A DNA stretch of 64,000 nucleotides from Onchidella celtica. Its lineage: Eukaryota; Mollusca; Gastropoda; Systellommatophora; Onchidiidae. The stretch covers positions 42,181,687-42,245,686 of the forward strand of contig OZ007570.1 of the NCBI GenBank assembly GCA_963931925.1. The letters run 5' to 3'. Both the position numbers and the translations under genes were made by a program. The notes under the pieces were generated by a model. It did no database searches, had not been told where the DNA came from, and was given only the letters and a program-made list of their open reading frames with translations. Shown in pieces: positions 59,847 to 64,000 of the stretch; position 1 is the stretch's first letter, and every line of letters starts with the position of its first letter.

Positions 59847-60918
59847 CTGTACATAAACGAGACAGAACATCAGATGAACTGCAGATGGTCAGGAAATGAT
59901 TTCTATATGAATGAAGCATCTTAAGTAATAAAAGCAATGCTTAAAAAATACAAATAAGATCTTCCAGCATTTTATTTCAGGAAAGAACCTCACAGACCTT
60001 TCTTATTTCTATTTTCACTCCTGGACAACATCTTGTGATTGGCACTGCATACAATCTATCTGTTAAAACTTGGTTCACTGACTTCTACTAAAAATGAAAT
60101 ACACTGAAGGATCCTACTACATGTACAATGTATATTATATCTCCAAATAACATGTTTTACTACTTTGTTCGACATTTTATGTTTAGAATACACACAATGA
60201 TAATACATGTACACTAAATACACTGTAAATACAGTATACATGTATTACCAAAAAGCAAAAAGTGGCTCAGAACATATGATACCACTAATTTAACCTCAGA
60301 TTTTGCTACCTATTGAATGATGCTTTCAACAGTTCAACTAATAGGGCCTATGGCTATCGTATCACATGTGTAATATCAAATGAGTGACAAATTATCAAAT
60401 AATTTTAAAGGAATGACATGTGTGAATAGTTTCTTTAAAAAAGGATGTTTAACATTCATAGATATGATGATGAAAAATGTATGTAGACATGTATTTCAGA
60501 ATCTTCCCCCATCCAAAAGGGTTTGACTTGAGTTTGGGTTTAACCACGCGTCAGCACGATAACGGCCACTTTGCGCCTCTACGGTTTTTTCATTATCTGT
60601 TTTTGGGCTAGCTTTCAGCCCTCAGATGCCTGCAGATAAGATCAAATAAAAGTGAAGTTAAAGATCTTACGGGAAAATGTCCGTATTAAAAATCTAACGG
60701 GAAAAGGCCCATATTGTAAGGTATGATGAATTTTGTAAATATGAAAAGTCTGTTAAAATAGCTTGTAGAGTTCGACCTCTTTCAGAAATGACAAGGTGCG
60801 CTGCGGGTCCACGTCAGAAAATAATTCTTTCGTAGATCCGCAAGCATAATGCCCTCTTCGGATGAGCGCAAAATCCACACATTCAGTTAAAATATGGCTG
60901 ACAGTTGGCAATCGTACG

Positions 60919-61317
60919 CTATATATTCAGGGGGATCCCCCCCCCCACCCCCCGAAGTAAAAAGCTATGAGTGTAGTGGGTATGACCCAGACAGTCTGCT
61001 AAGGAGCGCTCCATTTCTCCGGTTCCGCTCAGAGGCATGTGACCACTGTCCAAGCTCATCTTGGACGGAGTATACTGTAATTTATTTGTAGTTTGCTCAC
61101 TCCATCTTTCCTGCCATCTCATTTTGATGTGGTTGTTTATGACTGGTTTGAAATCTGTATGAGGGATCTTCAGCTGTTTTGGTGGCCGCTTCAACAATTC
61201 CTTGGCGAGGATGTCCGCCCTCTCGTTTCCTTTGATCCAGGAGGGGGCAATTTCATACCCCCTGCGGGACAAGGCGTGACTGCATTGTAGCAGTTTGCTG
61301 ATGTAATAATTTTTCAA
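60919..61317 (-). pseudogene. LINE ORF2 RNase H and C-terminal region, copy 1
   Basis: A 132-codon open frame includes WIKGNERADILAKELLKRPP, IPHTDFKPVINNHIKMRWQE and GHTHYTHSFLLRG. The upstream part of the RNase H domain continues in a neighbouring frame around 61320-61480. The frame ends in poly-C-derived Gly codons, so the true C-terminus (a CCHC-like region in relatives) is lost. Confidence 0.75.
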
Positions 61318-61737
61318 AGCCTGGAGGCAAGATAATGAGGCAGAGAAGATGATAAATCGCCAGTTCCTGGATCTGGTTACTGGATTAAGGGCCAGGTTGA
61401 CTGCATGTATTTCTGTAATGAATACAGAGGCTTTCGGGTTAAGGCCAAGGCCTTGAATTTTGTCGTTCGAATTTGAAAATGAGGTGGCTCCTACAGAATT
61501 GTGGTATTTTAGTCGTCTGTGTAGAGATCCTTGTGATCAGGATGTTAGCTTCTCTGTATATATATTAGTTTATAGGTTTCTGGTATGGTGTTGTCTTTTG
61601 GGCAGGCTGCAAGATCTAGAACAATTTTGGCTTTGCGGCACACGATTTTTGCAAATTTTGTGGAAACGATGCGGAAAAAGTGAAATTTTGTGGCCGCAAC
61701 CAATGCAAAAAAAAGGCGGGGACAGGTTTGTGTGTTA

Positions 61738-62367
61738 GGGTGACCACAGAAAGGCCACCTAATAAGTCGGCGCCTATAGGTTGGAGCTTTCGGTTACCAC
61801 CTAGAGCGCCTATGCTACACATAAAGGCCGCCTACAATTTTGGCGCATTGCGCCTGGTAGGTTTTATTTGTACTTTTTTTCTGCTGCACCACGTGGAATT
61901 GTGCAGAGTGAAACTGAGCTGACCAGATGCTCTCTTTAAACATTTTGAATTATCATGTCTTTAAAATAATTAAAAATTTTTAAAAATTGTTCTCTTTTAA
62001 ATTAAATTCTCCTCGGTGACTTTGTTAATTTAAGGCCGCTGAATCCAAATCTTCAATCAAATTTCCTCTATCCAGATGTGGTTTGGTCAGTAGAAAATCG
62101 CCCCGCTCACCGTAAATGAGTATGACTCATCACACCTTCCTGTCGCTCGACGGTCTTGCCCATCACCGTGTCACGGGATCGGTATCTATCGGCGCAATAG
62201 GAATGTATTTTGGATTCCGATAAAAACAGTCAGCACCTACGGCGCTGAAACGAACCGAATGTAGGTGGGCTTTATGTGCAGTTATTGAAATTATATAGTA
62301 CAATTCTTCTCACCTAAAGCGCCTAGTGGTTCGGTGACCGAATTCGGTGGCCTTTATGTGCATACCC
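61738..62367. mobile_element. TA-flanked MITE nested in LINE copy 1
   Basis: The ends GGGTGACCACAGAAAGGCCA and (inverted) GGGTATGCACATAAAGGCCA are flanked by TA (61736-61737 and 62368-62369). The uninterrupted LINE sequence is seen at about 63685-63700 in copy 2, where GTGTTAGCAATGGTGGGATG replaces GTGTTA...TAAGCCACAGTGGGATG. No transposase inside. Confidence 0.78.
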
Positions 62368-62540
62368 TAAGCCACAGTGGGATGGCAGGAAGTGGGTCAT
62401 CTTCTACCTCACGTGGTCGAACTTCGGCTCCTGTGAGGAGGGACCGGATCCGGAGGCAAATGGGTAGGGTGGCTTCAGGGGGGGGGGTCTCGAAACTTTG
62501 GATGATTGCAAGGTCGAAAACTAAATGGTGGGCTGGGTGG

Positions 62541-64000
62541 TCTGGATGTGAGTTTGAGTTTAACAGCGCGTCGGCACGATAACAGCCACTTTGCGCCTCT
62601 CACAGTTTTTTCGTTCTCTCTCTTTGGGCTAGCGTTCAGCCCTCAGTTGCCTATAGATAAGTTCAGATCAAAGTGAAGTCAGGGATCTAACGGGAAAAGG
62701 CCCGTATTAAAAATTTGACGGGAAAAGGCCTGTGCTAAAAAGTGTGTCTATGAATTTGGTAAATACGATAAAAATCTGTTAATTCAATGTGTAGAGTTCG
62801 ACCTCTTTCAGAAATGACAGGATGCGCTGAGGGTCCACGTCAGGTTCTTTCATGGAACCGCAGGAATTGTGTCTTCTTCGGATATGCTCGAAGTCTACAC
62901 ATTCAGTTAAAATGTGTTTTATTATTAGTTGGCAGTAGCAGGTCACACATTCGGGGAGATCCCCCCCCCCCCCACCAGCAAAAAACTGTGTGAGGTGGGT
63001 ATGACCCAGACGGAGTCTAATAAGGACAATTTCATCTCTCCGATTTTGTTGAGAGGCATGGGTTCACTGTCCAAGGTCATCTTGGACAGAATGTAAGTTA
63101 TTTGTTTGTTGATCCCATCTTTCCTGCCATCTCGATTTAATGAAGTTAGTAATACCGGGTTTAAAGTCAGTATGTGTTATTTTTAGGTGTTGTAGTGGAC
63201 GCTTCAATGTTTCTTTGGCCAGCGTGTCTGTTGTATCTTTACCCTTAATGCTAATGTTTCCAGGGACGCAACAGAGAACAATTTTTATTATATTTCCTGT
63301 TGGACAGTGCATGAAGACGTTGTAACAGATTGCTAATCTCATGGATCTTCATATTTGGGTTTTTTAAAGCCTGGAGACAGGATAGCGAATCGGAAAAGAT
63401 AATAAAGCGTCCTGGTTGGGAATCGGATATAAGATTTAAGGCCAAGTTGATTGCTTGAATCTCAGCGGTAGAAATGGAAGCTTTCGGGTTGAGGCTGAGG
63501 AATTCGGTTTTGCCATCTGTACTTGAGAATGAGGCAGCTCCTACCGATTCATGATTTTTAGAGCCGTCTCTGTAGAGAGGCCTGTGTTTGGGGTTTTACT
63601 GACCACCTCTCCAAACATGTGCTTGTAAGTTTCTGGCATGGTGTTGTTCTTATGACATGATGCGAGATCTAAAATAATGTTTGGTTTATGTGTTAGCAAT
63701 GGTGGGATGGCAAGAAATGGGTCATTCTCAATCTCACACGGTCGGATTTCGGCCTTTGTCAGCAAAGACCGAATCCGAATGGGTGACACCTTAAAAAGAT
63801 TCGAACTTCTGAATGTATCTTTGATTGAATACTAAATTGTAAGCGGCATTGTCTGGGTGAGAAGAATATTTTAATCCATACTAAAGAGAGAGTTAAGTCT
63901 CTTCTGTCGGACAGGGACGCTTCATTTGCCTCCTCATACAGACTTTCAACTGGGAAGGTGCGGAAATAACCCACAGCAAGACATAGCCCTTGGTGGTGCA
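62541..64000 (-). mobile_element. RNase H-type LINE fragment, copy 2 (continues past window)
   Basis: Starts with the same 3' UTR as copy 1 (GCGCGTCGGCACGATAAC; GGGAAAAGGCCCGTATTAAA). Minus-strand coding pieces in several frames read, in order, GYFRTFPVESLYEEANEASL (63759-63974), LNPKAS and FIIFSDSLSCLQALKNPNMK (63251-63445), then KGKDTTDTLAKETLKRPLQ and HTDFKPGITNFIKSRWQERW (63064-63342). The RNase H Asp in FSDS is kept here. At least three frameshifts make it inactive. It is arranged head to tail with copy 1. Confidence 0.82.

Larger units (their letters stand above)
60521..62540 (-). mobile_element. RNase H-type LINE fragment, copy 1 (interrupted, degenerate)
   Basis: A minus-strand LINE whose 3' UTR lies at about 60521-60890 and coding part to the right. 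FIIFSASLSCLQALKN (DxxS-type RNase H strand with Asp changed to Ala), KGNERADILAKE (third RNase H motif) and HTDFKPVINNHIKMRWQERW are typical of the ORF2 C-terminus of LINEs with an RNase H domain. GHTHYTHSFLL follows. The frame is broken in several places and a 630-bp MITE sits at 61738-62367. The copy ends where the 3' UTR of the next copy begins. Confidence 0.8.

Overview
This window reads as nuclear DNA of an invertebrate animal, most likely a mollusc. It has GT-AG introns, AT-rich non-coding DNA, dense microsatellites, frequent TACATGTA words and many kinds of transposable element (TE). There is no bacterial gene organisation, operon, CRISPR array or rRNA gene. The mollusc assignment is an inference from TE types and sequence texture, not a proof. 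Region by region: (1) 0.8-14.9 kb, plus strand: the last six exons of a JNK-interacting protein 1/2 (JIP1) orthologue, with the end of the SH3 domain, the PTB domain and the C-terminal kinesin-light-chain-binding tail. Its introns hold a Mutator-like element with ~350-bp terminal inverted repeats (4416-6595) and a MITE with perfect 46-bp inverted repeats (10576-11338). (2) 15-24 kb: a LINE 3' fragment, a Tc1/mariner transposase relic, a TA-flanked MITE, and a nearly complete Ginger/KRBA2-type integrase DNA transposon (21098-24013). The transposon has 4-bp target duplications and, at each end, an array of 22-bp palindromes spaced about 29 bp apart. (3) 24.7-30 kb: a 580-bp (TAGA)n tract, short direct repeats, a decayed TE coding relic and a small MITE. 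(4) 30.2-36.5 kb: two non-autonomous P-superfamily elements with TIRs starting CAT and 8-bp target duplications. One still carries a THAP zinc-finger exon and is inserted in an older MITE. Between them lies a 5'-truncated LINE inside a tRNA-like SINE, for which an unfilled paralogue exists at 50.4-50.8 kb. (5) 36.6-45.6 kb: 5' and 3' remnants of a MULE-type gene with a SWIM finger, separated by about 7 kb without recognisable genes. (6) 49.2-55 kb: a solo LTR with 5-bp target duplications, two related hAT MITEs with 8-bp target duplications, and a degenerate minisatellite between them. (7) 55.7-58 kb: a 44-bp perfect palindrome and two adjacent palindromic MITEs. (8) 59.77-59.85 kb, minus strand: the terminal exon of an unidentified, probably host, gene. 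(9) 60.5-64 kb: two head-to-tail RNase H-bearing LINE fragments, one split by a TA-flanked MITE. Only JIP1 and the 59.8-kb exon look like host genes; nearly all other coding potential is TE-derived and mostly broken. The best candidates for something undescribed are the phased palindromic end arrays of the Ginger-type element and the pair of P-superfamily elements.
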